Assembly: GCA_009869945.1 (NCBI GenBank)
Contig: WIXG01000081.1
Span: forward strand, 186,001-250,000
From: Mesaphorura yosii
Lineage: Eukaryota; Arthropoda; Collembola; Poduromorpha; Tullbergiidae
Direction of reading: 5' to 3'
Length of the DNA: 64,000 bases
Shown here: one piece after another, positions 24,163 to 37,887 of the stretch
Position numbering within the stretch: position 1 is the stretch's first letter
How the letters are laid out: each line of letters begins with the position of its first letter
Notes under the pieces: model-generated
The model's input: the letters and a program-made list of their open reading frames with translations, nothing else
Told to the model about the DNA's origin: nothing
Database searches by the model: none
Translations under genes and position numbers: made by a program

Positions 24163-27100
24163 ATGGAGGGCACGGAAGAGTACAACAGCAGCCAGCACCA
24201 GCAGCAGTCCAGCCTGCTCGAGTCTTCGCAGAGCACGAGCACGTACCACCACACCGGAAGCGAAGAGATGAAGATCCTCGACTACTTCTTCCTCGATCCA
24301 CTCTTTATCATAGGAATGCTCGTGCTATTCGTCGTGAGTTCTCATATTTTCGAATTCAATTCATTTCTTCATTTCGTTTGATTAGACGATTAGATGGTTA
24401 GAGCGCGCAGGCGGAGAGAGAAGAAAGTGATAGTCATCAAGAAGTAATCAAGACTTTTCTAGTAAAGCTAAAACGCAAAACCAGTGCGAGTTCGATTATT
24501 TTGCGTTACGTTTCTGCAATTTCTGGACTTGGGAAACCAAGTCGAGAGATTCAGCGTAGACAATTTCAATTGGGCATTAAGAAAGTACTCGAAAAGTTGG
24601 GAGACAACTTAATTAAATCAAAAACCCATCGAGAGCGGTGAAGTGGGTTCGAGTTCGGACTCAGGCTCAGGCTCGAGTGGGTTCTCGAGAACTAAAACAG
24701 AAGAGGTCTTCTCCAATCCAAGGCCAGAGTCCCGAATCTCACAAATCTTGAAACACCATGCTAGTGATTATTGGAATACAAGCTCAAGCATCCGGTACGT
24801 GCCGAGATTACAGAGCCGAGTGCAAAAGTACCGATTTCTGATTACTGATCTGACCAAGCTTGGCTGGGCAGCAGCAGAAAAAGAAAATTATTAAGCGTGT
24901 CCGTCCAAAACTGCACTTGTTACACGTAATCTTAACCGGACACTGGCACGGAATGGCAAGTAGTATGGCATTTGGAGCTATAAACCAAAAACAGGCGTGC
25001 GATTGCGATTCGATGCGATTGCGAATTGTGAAATGCGAATTTGTGGTCGGCAAATACGAGTATATGATTTTGTTTTATGGCAGTGCGTGTTGAGTTGGGA
25101 CTTGCGAGTTGGCAGCACGCAGCGCAGACGAAGCCATAAATTGACCCGAATTTTCATGTAGCGTGAAAATGACAAATTAATTTTTGCCTGGGCCAGCCAA
25201 GCCAGGCCTGTTCAAAGCAGGCTCAAGACTGAGTTTATGCAAGGTTAATGCGATACACGAAACCGCCTGCCAGCCCGCCAACGACAACAACAACGCACTC
25301 GGCTTTCGGCTCTTGAGTTCTAATTTTGGGCGAAAGACCGGACTGCGGACTTTCTCTTTACTGCCTGCCTGCCGTATTTCGTACTTGAAGCGGAAGCCCA
25401 ACTTTGAGCATTGAGCAATGCAAAGGTTCAAATTAAATTATAATTATTGTGCTGTAGATCTGCGGGAGATTAGAAAAGTAATTCGGAGAGTCACGCAGCA
25501 ATTTGCAGGCATCCACGCGTTCAAGGTCCAAGCAGGTTCGAATTCTTCATAATTAAGAGCTGGGCGTCAAAGTTTGTGTTAGTCGCCGATTTCGAAGGGA
25601 AGCTTTAATTTTGAAGTTTCGTTCTCATTCTCATCTCCTCTCGCCATGAATTGTGCTAACTTTCTCCATCCGCTACCCTACATGCTTTCTCTTTTGTGGA
25701 CCAGGCCCGCTTTGATCTGAGCTGCTCTGCGCTGCGGTAGACTGCAATTTAAAGTTTTACTAATTCAGTTTCAAATTCCAGCTTTTTGCAAAGTTATAAA
25801 TAATCCACGCCGCACGCCACACCACAAGCTTTGCCTTTGCCCTTGGCGAAAGGGCGGGCGGAGGCCCAGCTTTAAAGTAGTTCGAATTTATAATCCATTT
25901 CTTAGAACCACACGCGAAATGCGAAAATGGACCACTCCACTCCACGGGAACCTGGTGTGGCTCCGGGTTGACTGCGCGTGGAAAGCAATGAAAACCTGGA
26001 AGGATTTGTGGGAAACGTGCCGCAGCAGCTTGATTCATTAATAAATAATCAGCTACCTTGTTCTGAGCCTTTCTGCTAACGAGCACTGAGCACTGCACTG
26101 GCGAGTAGCACCAGCCTTAATAATAGTTTAACGACTGCAGATAACTGGAGATACGATTTCATTGCCAATGCGAATTCGATTTCGTGTTTCGCCATTTCCC
26201 ATGTTTCGTGTCTCATTTTGCATTTATCTTGCTTTGCTTGTTCCACCAAATCATTTGCTAAATTGGTTTTCACTTAATTGCTCTCCCTACTATCTCTCAG
26301 CCGCAGCATTTCGCATGTGTTGCGAAATTGCGCCAATCAAAGCACTAGCAGATCAATTACTTAAACCTTAAGCTCGTACACGTTACTCGTTTTCTATCAC
26401 GCTGGGCGCCCAGCCCATAAAATAAAGCCATAAAACTTGTTTATCAGTGCGAGGAATCAGGTCCTGAAATATAAATTCTATTTTTGCTCCTGCCCGACGT
26501 GAGTTAAACACCGACACGGACGCGGACACGGCCTTGAATGAATGCTTGATGCTATCTTAAGTGAGAAATCGTGAATGCGAACTGCAACTGCGAAGTTATT
26601 CAATTTCATTAAAAGTGTGCAGCGCAGAGCCTCGAGGCCAGGCAGGTTCCATATTTTATGAAGTGGGAAAAACGCAGAAGTAGTAGCAGCAGCAGTTGAC
26701 CGGACAGACCCAATTTAATAGATTTTTAAAAAAGCTCATTACTTTCCAGTGTTCTCCGTTAAATAAAATTCAGGGGCTCACCTTTTACGTTTTGTGTAGC
26801 GACTCGCGTGCGTGAAGCTTTCATTGATTGGGATTTGCACATTTGTCCGTTTGAGCTGGCTGGCTAAAAGCTCCTGCTTTCTTCACTTGCAAGCGTAGCC
26901 ACGAGACAAAGGCCTCCTACTTGGCAAAGATTTACAGCTTTGCTAAATTATTGCCTACTTCGCTTTGCCACAATGAGCGTACGCGTTGTGGACCATTGAG
27001 ACGAGGCGAGGATTAGCCAAGGCTGGAGCACTGAGTTTGAAGTGGAGAATGAGTCTGAAACGAGCTTCATGGGAGGCTTTTCTCTACTTGAAGTTTGTCA

Positions 27101-28519
27101 AATTGTTTGCTTTGTGTTAGTTAAACGACAGCCTTTGCTTTCCCAATTGCCTGGCCTGGCTCTTTTGTTGGCTGATGCTGGCTGAATGAGCTTCCCAGAC
27201 CAAGACCACTTTGGCGTAGCATCGAGCGTGGTAAAGGATTACACGCACGCACATGTGCTTTGCTGGGCTGTTGATTTATGCGGTCTAAGCACACATTATT
27301 ACTATTACCCGGCCCTGATGCGGCGACCACGGGAGATATAAAATCTCGCGCCGTGGCACGCCGCGCCGAGCAGGACAAGACATGGCCAAATATTATGACT
27401 ACGAGCGGTCGTGTGTAATATCTGTGTCCTGTGTATTTAAAGCTCAGCAGTAAAAATAATGCCATGCGGTTGCGGTGCATTGTAGTGGGACATAAATGGC
27501 GGATTTGACTATCAGTCGTAGTGGCACTCGCAGCTGCTGCCTACTGCCGTTGTTTTGCTGCACAAACTTTTATCATCTATTTGTCATTTTTAACGAGATG
27601 GGAGATGGCGAGGTCCTCAAGCATAAAGGCATGAATCTCTAATCTCTTATGTAATGCGAAGATGCAATACGATGCGATGCGAGTTGACCCTGAAAGAGAA
27701 AGAGAAACACTACGAATGCGCAATAAGCACTTAGCTGTAAGCAGTTAAGCAGTACGTCGTAAATAAGTACAAGTGAAAGTAAAAGTTTCCGGAGTTGGCA
27801 ACCCAGATTTAATTGCGCGTATAAAGCACAAACGCGCTCGGGTGGAATAATAACCGACAAACTCGCTGGCTAGGGCAATAATTTAATGGCTACTTTGTCT
27901 GGTTCACTTCACAGATTATTGTCATAATCATTTCGTGGTGGGTTGACAAACGGAAGCTTGAGAAAGAGGCTGCTGCCGCAAGTGGGAGGGAAAGCGCCGG
28001 TGAAGGGAAGGAGAAACAGAAAGATAAGGACGTCGAGGCGGCTGGCGAGCTCAATCCGGAACTTTTGGCTTCGCTGCTCATGGAGGAGAAGGAGAAACGT
28101 GAAAGTAAGTCAGGCCCGTCACGCTCAAGCTCTTTGCCTTTGCTGTTGCCTGCTGTTGCTTTTACGACCTCTGTAATTATTGTTTCATTCTTGCAGAGTC
28201 GAAAAACAAGTTTCGGAAGTTTGGGCGACAAAATTCAACCAAAAGACAAGAAGCTGCTCAGCAGGAAGCCGCTGCCGCTGCTTCGGTGGCGGTCATCGGG
28301 GCGAACGGAAGCTCCGTGAAGCGAGTCTGCACCTGCGGAGCAGCCGCCGAAGCTGCTGCGACTGCGAACGCAACTGCTGCTGAAGACGAAGAAAGTGCCG
28401 ACAAAATTGCGACAATCATTCCTCAAAAGGATTTTCGTAATTTTCCAAAAACGGACGAAGAGCAAATGGCAATGCGACGCGAGAATCTGCTGACGATTCT
28501 GTCGCTACCGCCTCTGTGA
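24163..28519 (+). CDS. Uncharacterised single-pass membrane protein, 227 residues
   Basis: Three exons: 24163-24333, 27915-28104 and 28197-28519, phases 0 and 1, all with good splice sites. The ATG at 24163 sits in a strong CCGCCATGG context; an in-frame ATG 18 codons earlier (24109) is possible. Residues 1-40 are polar, rich in Gln/Ser/Thr. Residues 41-65 (YFFLDPLFIIGMLVLFV then IIVIIISWW) form one transmembrane helix cut by the 3.58 kb phase-0 intron. A basic stop-transfer DKRKLEK follows, then a Lys/Glu-rich coiled-coil-prone stretch, an Ala-rich region with CTC, and a conserved-looking end (NFPKTDEEQMAMRRENL). The positive charge after the helix suggests the long C-terminal tail is cytoplasmic. 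No family is recognised. Proper splice phases and a long open last exon favour a real gene. Confidence 0.72.
24334..27914 (+). other. 3.6 kb intron of the membrane-protein gene
   Basis: Starts GTGAGT, ends CTTCACAG. It contains no convincing nested gene, repeat or mobile element. Word usage matches the surrounding non-coding block. Its length stands out against the 60-100 base introns of most genes here, which suggests regulatory content. Confidence 0.55.
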
Positions 28520-31500
28520 ACAGAAACGTAAAGTGCTATGCTGGCAATTTGGACTTCGAAACTCGAATCTAATGTTAACGCAGAATGCATAATTCTAATG
28601 CTATATTAATAGGATTAACATTTAAGGCATTGTGCACTCCACTCACTCTGAAGGCCAGAGACATAGGGCAAACATTAGGCTGTTGGAATTGCACGTAACC
28701 AATAATTTTCGTCTCAATCACATATTTTCTGCAACCTACTCGAAAATTCTTCAGAATTCTATCCACTTACGACCTAAACTCGCGACTCACTGCGAGTAAA
28801 CAATTTAATAACATTTCAATAATACCTTCATTTCTCCACCTCGACCAATTCTTCTACATATAAAGCAAAGCGTCTAGTTACTAAAGAATTCTTCGACGAT
28901 AGCCACAAATTAGATTATAACGAAGCATAATTAATTTCAGGAACCGGAATTCCTGGCAATCGCAATCCGCATTCATTTGTCGAAGGAACACACAAAAGCA
29001 CAAACAAAAGACAGACACTGGGGATTTTATTTTTATGCACGCAGATTACATATTGCAAATTAATTTTCTTTCTTCGTGAAATTACATAGAGCACTTTAGA
29101 CAATGCAATGCAAAATGCACCTTAACTCGTAAACCGTTGTACCTGGACAAGAGATGATATTAAGACAAAGTAGGTTTAGCCCACAAGGAACCTTATGTAA
29201 CTGTAAAACACGTGACGTGCATTTAAAATTCTAAAATGGGATTGATTCTCGTGAAGGTGCCGAATTTGGAATTGGATTTGGAATTTATAACTGTGAAAGC
29301 ACAAAAAGACTACGAAAGCACTTTATGGAAAGGATTTTATCATTGTTGAGGGAATTACTTGAAATATTTATCATCCTATGCAAATATTCTTCGTATTTCT
29401 AGTTCTAGCCTTAGAACCCACTTTGAATAGTGAGACCGACCGGGTTTAGAAAGAAACCCTTTCCAATAACCTACATATTTGTATATCCACATTTGTTCGA
29501 TTTATATTTCGAAAATGTCTTCCTGTAACTTGTAACTACAAATACTTGTAACTTACATGAACCAGTATTAAGCATAGTTCGTTATGAAGTGTAGTTAGGC
29601 ACTAGTGACTAGTCTAGGAATTTACTTAATCATTCAACTAATAGGCTAAAGCAATACCGAAATATTTGGTTAGGCATTGGGTTGTGTTTATCAAATTTGT
29701 TGGCCGCATTAGCGAAATCTCCCTGCTGTCTCGATGATTTGGCCACCACGCCCAAAAACAAGCCAAAACAGGGGAGGCAACCGAGCCCAGCCCAGCGCGA
29801 AGTAATTTGTATTTGGCTGCCTGCGTCCGAGCCCGAGTGATCCATCAATCACGGTCAATTTAATCTCACGGGAGACCAGAAGCCGTGCTCGCGTGCAGTG
29901 CAGATTACAAATCGAAATGCGCGTTGTTGTGCTGTGTAGCATTGCCATTGGCGTTGCGCTGGAGAAAGTCCACTGCCTTAAAAATACAAAATACAAGTCA
30001 GGAGTGCGATATCTCGAGACATAAATCATTCCGATAACAAGTTCGACGACGAGAATGAGAAATGAATCTGAATGATTCCACGGGCAGAAATCGAAATCGA
30101 CAGGCGCAAATCAGATAATATTCGGTCGAGCCCAGACTGGGATATTTTTGCAGGCGTGCAAAAATTTTTGCAATGCAGTGCAAATTGTGAACTGCGAATT
30201 CAAATTCTGGTCCTCACTCTCGCTCTCGGCTCGGCTCGCGTCATCGCCACCGCCAGTTTTTAATATTTCGTTTTATTAATGCTGCGCTGCGCAGTTTGAG
30301 AGATTTATGACAGAGAGCGAAGCGTCTCGTCGCCGTCGTTGCGTGGAGAAAGCAATTAACCACGTGCAGCTGGCTGGTGCGATGGCGCGCCTCCTCGCCC
30401 TGCGCCGTACGCGTACATGGAATTGCTTTCAGGCCTCATCGTGAATTCTCGAGGGACATTGTCCTGCTCCTGCTCCTGCGTTTGCTTGTAGTATCAAATT
30501 ATTAAATGAAATGAAATGAAAACCGTTTTAATAAGGAAACCATTTGCAGACGCAACGCAGTCCGAATGCGGAGGCTGAGTTACTTTGTGCTTCAAAGCAA
30601 CGGCCCCTTTTGTGACAGCGACGAGAGGCACGTGCGTTTTTATGCTTGTTTTATGCGCGAAAGAAAAGATTTCGTTTTTATGTTGGCAGAAGTTTGCCGA
30701 GCCAAATCATCAAAGCAGCAGCACGAGTTAGGGAATTCGAATTTGCGCAGTGCGGAGAAAGCTTCTTTATCAAATTCTTTCGTTTATCGTTCAATTAAAT
30801 TTCCTCACTCGAAAGTATTACTAGAAATTAGATTTTATGGCCTAGCCTTTCATTATTGCTCTAATTGCTAATTGCAGTCGCAATTGCAATCGCGATTCAA
30901 CATATTGTACTTGTAAAGTAAAGGAAGAGATTCCCTAGACAAAGTGACTTGTACTGCTAAGAGAAGTCTAAGCTCTAAGCGTTATGTTGTGATTTGGAAG
31001 GGCATTTTATCGGCCTTCTCTTGGAAAGACCAAACTTACTTTAATAATAAGAATAATTTTTATAGTTTTAGAACTGCAATATCAAAAATGTAAGTTCAAG
31101 TTCAAAAGTCAGTCTTTGTTGTTCGACGTTCGACACTCAACTCAATAACTCTTAATTATGACTAAAATAGTTTGTAGTTAAGTCCAGCTGCCTTTCTTAA
31201 CCAAATTGCTATCGTTATCATTATCAATTATCATTCTTTGTTGTAATTCTGTTCTGTGATTCTTGCTGCAATTCCCTTTTCGCGAAATACTACAAGGTAG
31301 CCTTAACCCATTTTGCATTTAAGTATTGCATTTAAGTTTTGGTGTCGTGAGTGCAATGTTTTGTCGATAAACTTGTATTGAATCGTTTGACCTTGTCATT
31401 GTCATTCTCATTGTCATCACTTTGGAATTGAACTGAACGCTAGCAATAAAATAAAAAATATAGTCGTTCAAACGTCAGTGTCAAGGGTTCATTTATGCAA

Positions 31501-34500
31501 ATGTGCAAATACGCAAATTTCAAGGCAAATATTCGCGCAATGGCGAAGAAAGCACAAAGGTCGAATGGCACGTTGAGCAAGTGAAAGTCGAAGAGATTTA
31601 GCAAAAAGTCATAGTCATAATAACAGTAAACTTTTGTCGTTTATGTGGTCGTAATGATAAAAAGTTCTGCTGCGTGCTGGCCGGAATTTTGAAGATTATG
31701 GACGAAAGAGGCAGGCAATTTGTCAATGCAAATTCAAACGCGGCAGGCAGCAGGCCAAGCCACGCAGGCTTTGCTTAAGTTTTGCCCTTGGGAGGCCTGA
31801 CACGGGTCCGGAGAAAGCAAGCAGGCAGCATGGCGTAATCTGCAGTCCTGCCTGTCAAATGAAATGGTAGTACGTCATGGCCTGGCAGGAGAATAACAAA
31901 CCGTCATTTATAATTACGATAACGGCTTGACATTCTGCTCAATTTGACTTTTTAATCTTGTGATGCGAATGTGAATGTGAAAATGCGATCCGGGACTTGA
32001 ATTTTGTATGTCTTCAATGTCTTGCCAGTGCCAGTCCATTTCATTCATTCGACTGCACTGCTGCAATGCAGAGCAAGTGAAATGCCAGCAATGTCAAGTC
32101 GTAATGGAGAAATAAATGGCCGTGGCATCAAGTTACTCTTTACTCTTCACCGTACACGCTATTGACTTTCACCGTACCAGGATCGGGATGACCTCGTCCG
32201 GTTTCATTATTCCAAGGATCGGAGACGCGACGAGACGGTTGAATCCGCCGAAGCCACGCAGAACTTTGTCCAGGCTTGAAAACATTTGGCAAGCATACGT
32301 AAAAGTTGCGAAAACAGCGCGACGCGAGCCCGAGTGTCTTTCCTTCCACAGACTTTCCCAGCAGCTTTCATCACGAGAAATTCGCCGCCTTTTAGTCACG
32401 GACACAGGCTGCGCTGCGCAGGCATAATCGCATTTTGCATTGTATTAGCAAACAAATGAACCAACGCCTGCCGTCTGGTTTAATTTCCTGCATTATGTGA
32501 CTACAAAAACAAAGCAACAATGCAGAGGCAGTGAAAGGGAAAGAGAAAGCGAGGCAATAAATTCAATTACCATAAAGGATGAAATGAAATGAAAATGAAA
32601 ACGGTTTTAATCAAGACAACACAATTTGCATGCACGATACACGCCTTTCGTGTCATGTTTGCGGGTCGTATTTTGCTCGTTGCCGTTGCTAGTCGCTTTG
32701 CCTGCGCTCTCGTGTCCCGGAGGCTCATAAACGTCTGCCATTATTAAGTCCTGCCTGCCTTGTCTTGTCAGTGAAATTCGATAATGTAACATAAACATGC
32801 CCGTAAACAAAATATACTCTTTAGCCACGCTTTCACAATTCACATATTCACATATGCACGAGCCTTGCCAAATGCGTTGTGCAGCATGGCGTGGCATGGC
32901 ACAAAATATTTTGACCTTCACTTATGCTGCTGCTGCCAACTCGTCTGCTTGTCCGTCCTTCGGACGGCGACGCGGACGCGGACAGGAACAAGTAATCCTT
33001 TCATGTCCTCGGTCGCTGGCGTGTTCGCTGGAGGCTGGCAGTACTTGAGATCTAGATTTCATTATTCTGATTTATGCCACGGACGCGGACTCTCGCACGC
33101 TCTTGATACTTGACATGACAAGGAGTCTAAAATTTATGAAATAAATATCAAAGCAGCGCGGCGGAAAAACAGATACAGAGAATTGGCAAATTCAAGTGTA
33201 TTCGTCTCGAAAGCGTGCTTGGTGCTTGTCCAGCAATTTCGAGCCGTAAAAGATAAAAATGGTGGACCACGGCCACCCTGGCCTCGGAAGACGAGGCCCA
33301 AGATTCCTTCACGTAGGACAGCATTCGATTTGCGTCGTCGTCGCCTTTTGCGTGACTACCACGCAGTACAGAAAAAGCAAAGCAGCCCAGCCCTACGTGA
33401 CGCAAAGTAGGCAAAATCAGTTTACCAAACTAAATTGGTAATTTGAGCCTCCTGCTGGCATCTTCATGAGTTTCGTCTCAAGACAGAGCTTGTTTTCTTA
33501 GAATCAGACTTCACACATTTGAGTCGCCTGCTTTTGCTTACTTAGCAAAGGAAAGAAAGTCGTAATGTGTAATGCGAGCCAGGCTAAGCTGAAGGGAGAA
33601 TCTTACACGAGCTCCGGCTGGAACTGCAAGAAATCTGAAATTAATTCCTTTATTTTAGTACATTGCTTGGTTGTTGGTTTCACACTTGCGACTGCGACCG
33701 GCTTTCGCCTTGCTTTCACTTTCTGCAGGGCAGAGATGAGATTAGCGGCAGCTCCATGCCAGTCTGGCAGTGCCAGCAGTGTTGAAGTTCAGATTTCCTG
33801 GAAATGGACCGGAGCTCATGCATGCTGGAGCCCTAGAAGAAGATGAAGACGAGGACATGTTTCTTGTTTAATGATGTGTTTACTGTTTACTCAAAGGAAT
33901 TTGGTTTCACATCAAATACACGTATTCAATATTCAAGATGCTTTCATGGTTTCGACCAGAGTAAACAAATTAGCCGGGAGCGTACAAAATATTTGCAAAT
34001 CCTCGAGACGTGAGACAGGAGATAAAAACCTCTCCGCGACGGAGAAAGCAATTCAAGGTTTTATCAACAAATTGATGTACTGCGCTCAAAGCAGAGTAGA
34101 ACAATAAGAACGCTAGCTGTGCCGTGCCGTGCGCTGAGAAGACAGGGCACGAGATTAATTGATTGGCTCTGGGGAACAACCACCAACAGCAATAATATTT
34201 GCACTACTTACTCGATTAGTCCTCAGTGTCAGATAAGATAACAAAAGCAAGGAGCAAGCAAGAAGAGCGCAAAGTGGATCAAATCTTTCTAAAGAGAAAC
34301 TATTACTAAGAAAAATACACACGAGTCTTGTGTCTTGTGCATTGGTCTTCGGCTCCAGCCAGCAGACAAGACAAGACAATAAATACGTTACAGTTACAAG
34401 GATGCTGTGCTACTTTGCACGTATTGTCTTGATGTTGTGATACTGTGCTTTCACCCGATTCCAGGAAATCTTTCATAATAACACAAAGTTCATCTTCCCA

Positions 34501-36166
34501 GTCGTCGGTCCAAGTGCACTGCGAGTGCGAATCGCTTAAACGCTTCCATCACATTAAGAGCACGAGGCCGACATTTATGAACCCGGTTTATTGCCGCCTG
34601 TCTACCTCGCATCACCTACACGTGAATAATGAGCCATTATCAAATACCAAGACCAGGACCAAGCCATGCCATCGCAAGGTTCCCAACCCCGTTTTTGGCC
34701 TCCTGCTCTTTTAGTGTCCTGCTGATTACATTTGCGCTCCTGCTCGATAATGGAGACAAGACAAGATGCATGCACAAAAAGACACGCGTTATTTCATTCC
34801 TCGTCTGCATCTTCGAGCTCCTTATTAGAAGAATTTACGTTTACAACTTTTGCTGCCTTGTGCTAATGTATTCTCGTCTCGTTTCTCGTTTCTAGTCGTT
34901 CCGTCCTTCCAGCTCCAAAGACCCGTCGACCCGCTGTGCTGTTTCTTGGTAATCTCATGAAAGACAAAAGAAGAAAGGAAAAGAGACAGCAGAATAGCAG
35001 AAAGGATGGACGGACAGGAAGATGAAGATGAGTGGTGAGTAATTTTCTATCTTATGTCGATGAAGAAGCGGAAGAACGGACGTCGTTGAGGCTGAGACCC
35101 TGAAGAGTAAAAGAAAGCTGGAGATACTGGAGAGCATTTTCATAATTTTCTCTCATATGGTGTGCCTGACGGTGGTGGTCTGGCTCTTCGGTCTAGTCTC
35201 CTGTGTCTTTCGGTGGTGTCGGCCGTCGGTTGGAAACAACACATCTCATCAACTGAAAGCTGATCATCTGTACGGAGAGCGAACTGGCTGCCTCCTTGGT
35301 TTCAGGATCTACACTTCAGCTCTTGGTATAGCTAGCAGCCACCATCAGCATTAGCTTCATCGTCCGCGTCCGCAGTTTATTCCAGTCCAGTAGTATTCAA
35401 TCTCACAACTTGAAAGGAGTCTTGATAGTCGCAGTCCTAAACAACTGAGCAATTTAGTCCAAGTTAGCGACTGGTAGTGAGTTTACAGTTTAGTGAGTTA
35501 GTGCCCAAGCATAGAAATAGAATTCATCTTTTGTGTTGCACATTTCATTTCCTGGATTCAGTCTCCGGTACGACGTAGCAACGCAACCCAACTAAACGAG
35601 CAGGAGCAACAGACACTTCGCCGTTCAATAGTTGTGAGTTGCGAGTTAGACTTGCAAATCGAGTTCATTTGTTCAATGAAGTTAGAAGTTTACTTACTCG
35701 TAGAAAGCAGAAATTGCAGAGAGATCAATATCAGAGATCACATCGTGTCGTACGCGTTGAGCAGTTCGCTTCTCGAATCTCGAGATTGATTGGATGATCA
35801 GATTAGCATAACCGGCTCCTAGATTCGGATCCGGGCACTCCTGACTTAAATTGGACTCTCAACGTCTCGACTCAATAAATTCACGGTTCAAGTGCGCTTC
35901 AGCTGCAATCTTCGTCAGCAGCATCATCACGTTAGCATTAACTTTTGTGTTAAGTGCATTCAGTGTCCAAAAGTGAAATGAAACTGTTCCAGCCACAATC
36001 TGTCCACATTTCTTGGAACCAAAGCCTAAAATTCTTACGTGCACGCCACATTATCATGCAAGCTCGCTCAAGAGCAACAGCTTTCAAGCCAGCTACCAGT
36101 TCTACCGATCGTAAACTGTAAACTAAGCCGCTCCAGTTGTGCCAAAGCGAAATTGAAGCAGTCAAC
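28520..36166. other. 7.6 kb non-coding interval
   Basis: No exon, RNA gene or transposon protein could be supported between the two membrane-protein genes. Open frames reach about 110 codons but have unremarkable composition and no splice partners. The 3' UTR of the gene ending at 28519 is likely in the first few hundred bases. Bases 35,350-36,166 look like a promoter and 5' UTR for the microprotein that follows. Microsatellite-like CTCGT and CTCCTG runs are short and degenerate. Confidence 0.45.
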
Positions 36167-36599
36167 ATGAAAAGCATTGAATTCGTGGTGCTGGCAGCCT
36201 TCGGCTTGTTTTGGTTTATATTTTTCCTATTGGTGAGTCCTTTTACTGGAGGAAGATGTTCTTTTCACTGCAGAATTGCACAAAGGTTAATCTTCTCGTG
36301 ACATTTAACCCGGGCAGAGTCCCGGCATTCCATTTTCGTTATATTCTCTTCTTTTTATGTGCGTCTGTTCTCAATTTGTGCGTTCTCTCTCTTGCTCTAC
36401 TCAGATTTGCTACTACGCGTCGAAAACCAGGCCGGGAGAAAGTGGGAGAAGAGATAATTGGCACGTAGCAGAAGACTGTAAGAACAAAATATTTTATTTA
36501 TTGCCAGACCCAATGTCGCGTCGCGTAAAAGTCTCCCAAGTGAATTATCGAGAGAAAGCAGCTAGCCAGGCCAAGCGCGCACTTATTCGTTTTTATTGA
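36167..36599 (+). CDS. Possible membrane microprotein, 86 residues
   Basis: Two exons: 36167-36232 and 36405-36599, joined by a phase-0 GTGAGT...CTACTCAG intron. The first exon encodes MKSIEFVVLAAFGLFWFIFF and two leucines, almost entirely a membrane segment. The second begins ICYYASKTRPGESGRRDN, a basic segment after the helix, and ends at a TGA at 36599. As in the gene at 24163, the transmembrane helix is split by a phase-0 intron near its cytoplasmic end. An alternative donor around 36,468 could splice to an acceptor at 36,627 and give another C-terminus. The family is not recognised. The signal or membrane exon is clear, but the full model is uncertain. Confidence 0.45.
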
Positions 36600-37887
36600 G
36601 AGAATTTGATTATTTTGTATTTTATAGCACACCAGAAATCATCGCACTCTCAATACGTTGGAGCGCTTGGATGGTTTCAAAACTATCGGACCAGACAAAA
36701 TGAAGGGTATCACGATTTTGGTCTTTGTACAGCTCGTTTTGAGTTTGTAATCATTGTATTTGTATTTCCACTTCAGAAAACGTGAGCTGGATCTTTTGTA
36801 AATCAAAATGGAGCGTGAAAGGCTATATTTTTACATAATACATGGAGCCGGAGCTGCTTTTCGTCCAACTCCGACCGCACTGGATATTCTAAACCAATTT
36901 TGCTAGATGCTTACTCCCACGCCAAATTTGGGAGCATTGAAATGGAAATTCTACATATTCGCACCAAAATATCAAAATCAACAGCCTAATGAAACCTGAA
37001 ACTGAAACCGAGCCGAGCCTAAAGCTTCAGGTGCTTGTTCATTTGGAATTTGGGCCTTAATGTCATACTCATTTGTACACATCGCACCCAATTTAATGAT
37101 TCGCAATTCCGAAGCACGATTTGAACAGCCAGCCAGATTAATCAAAAGAAAAATACTTTGTATAGCTTTCGTATTAAGATTGAGATATTTAATGATTTGT
37201 GCATCCTTGAAAAATTTGTGATGTGCTAGCTAAATGCTGAATTTCGTTGCTGTCGTCTTTCTGAAAGTGATCAATGTTACGATTTAGGTGCTATAGGTTC
37301 TGAGTAGTTTAGAGTAGAATTCAGGAAATAGTAATTTTCGTGTGCACACTCCCACTAACATTGAAAAATTATATATCGTACATACGTACGTAAGTTTTAA
37401 CTGTAACCTTAAGTGGGAACGCAATTAATTCGAATGTAATTAACAATTTTTGTCCACAAATTGGAAATATTATTGTTTCACCACGGGTCACGTTTGAAAC
37501 GTGCAATGCAATGTGCCAATTGTCAAATGAATTTGAATAAAATAGGTGTGTAAATGTAAATAATCACTTAAATTCTATCAGGAATTCGTCCTAATGAGTA
37601 TTTTTATTTGGCGAACCATAATTTTCCCAGTCCAGATAGTAGAAAATCTTATCTGGGACGACGCTGCTGGACGCAATGGATCGAACGAAGTTCGACTGGG
37701 AATGTGAGACGATCTGCCGGGAACGAGAGATTTCATCTCAAAAGTAAAAAATGTTACGAACGTGACGTGAGTCAAGTCCATCCAAACTTCAACATGCAAT
37801 AATAACTATCCTTAATTTAATCAGTGAAGTGTCCCAAAGTCAAAATTTAATTGCAATGAGGGTTCGGAATTCTAGACGATTGGTTTA
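36600..37887. other. Spacer before tafazzin
   Basis: AT-rich interval of 1.29 kb with no convincing exon; it should contain the tafazzin promoter. A short ORF at 37,608-37,802 has a coding-like look but no splice link and no recognisable family. Confidence 0.45.

Noticed and set aside
27465-27500. GTGCATTGTAGT match to the start of miR-33
   Set aside because: Only 12 bases agree, the rest of the mature sequence differs, and no clear precursor hairpin is seen.
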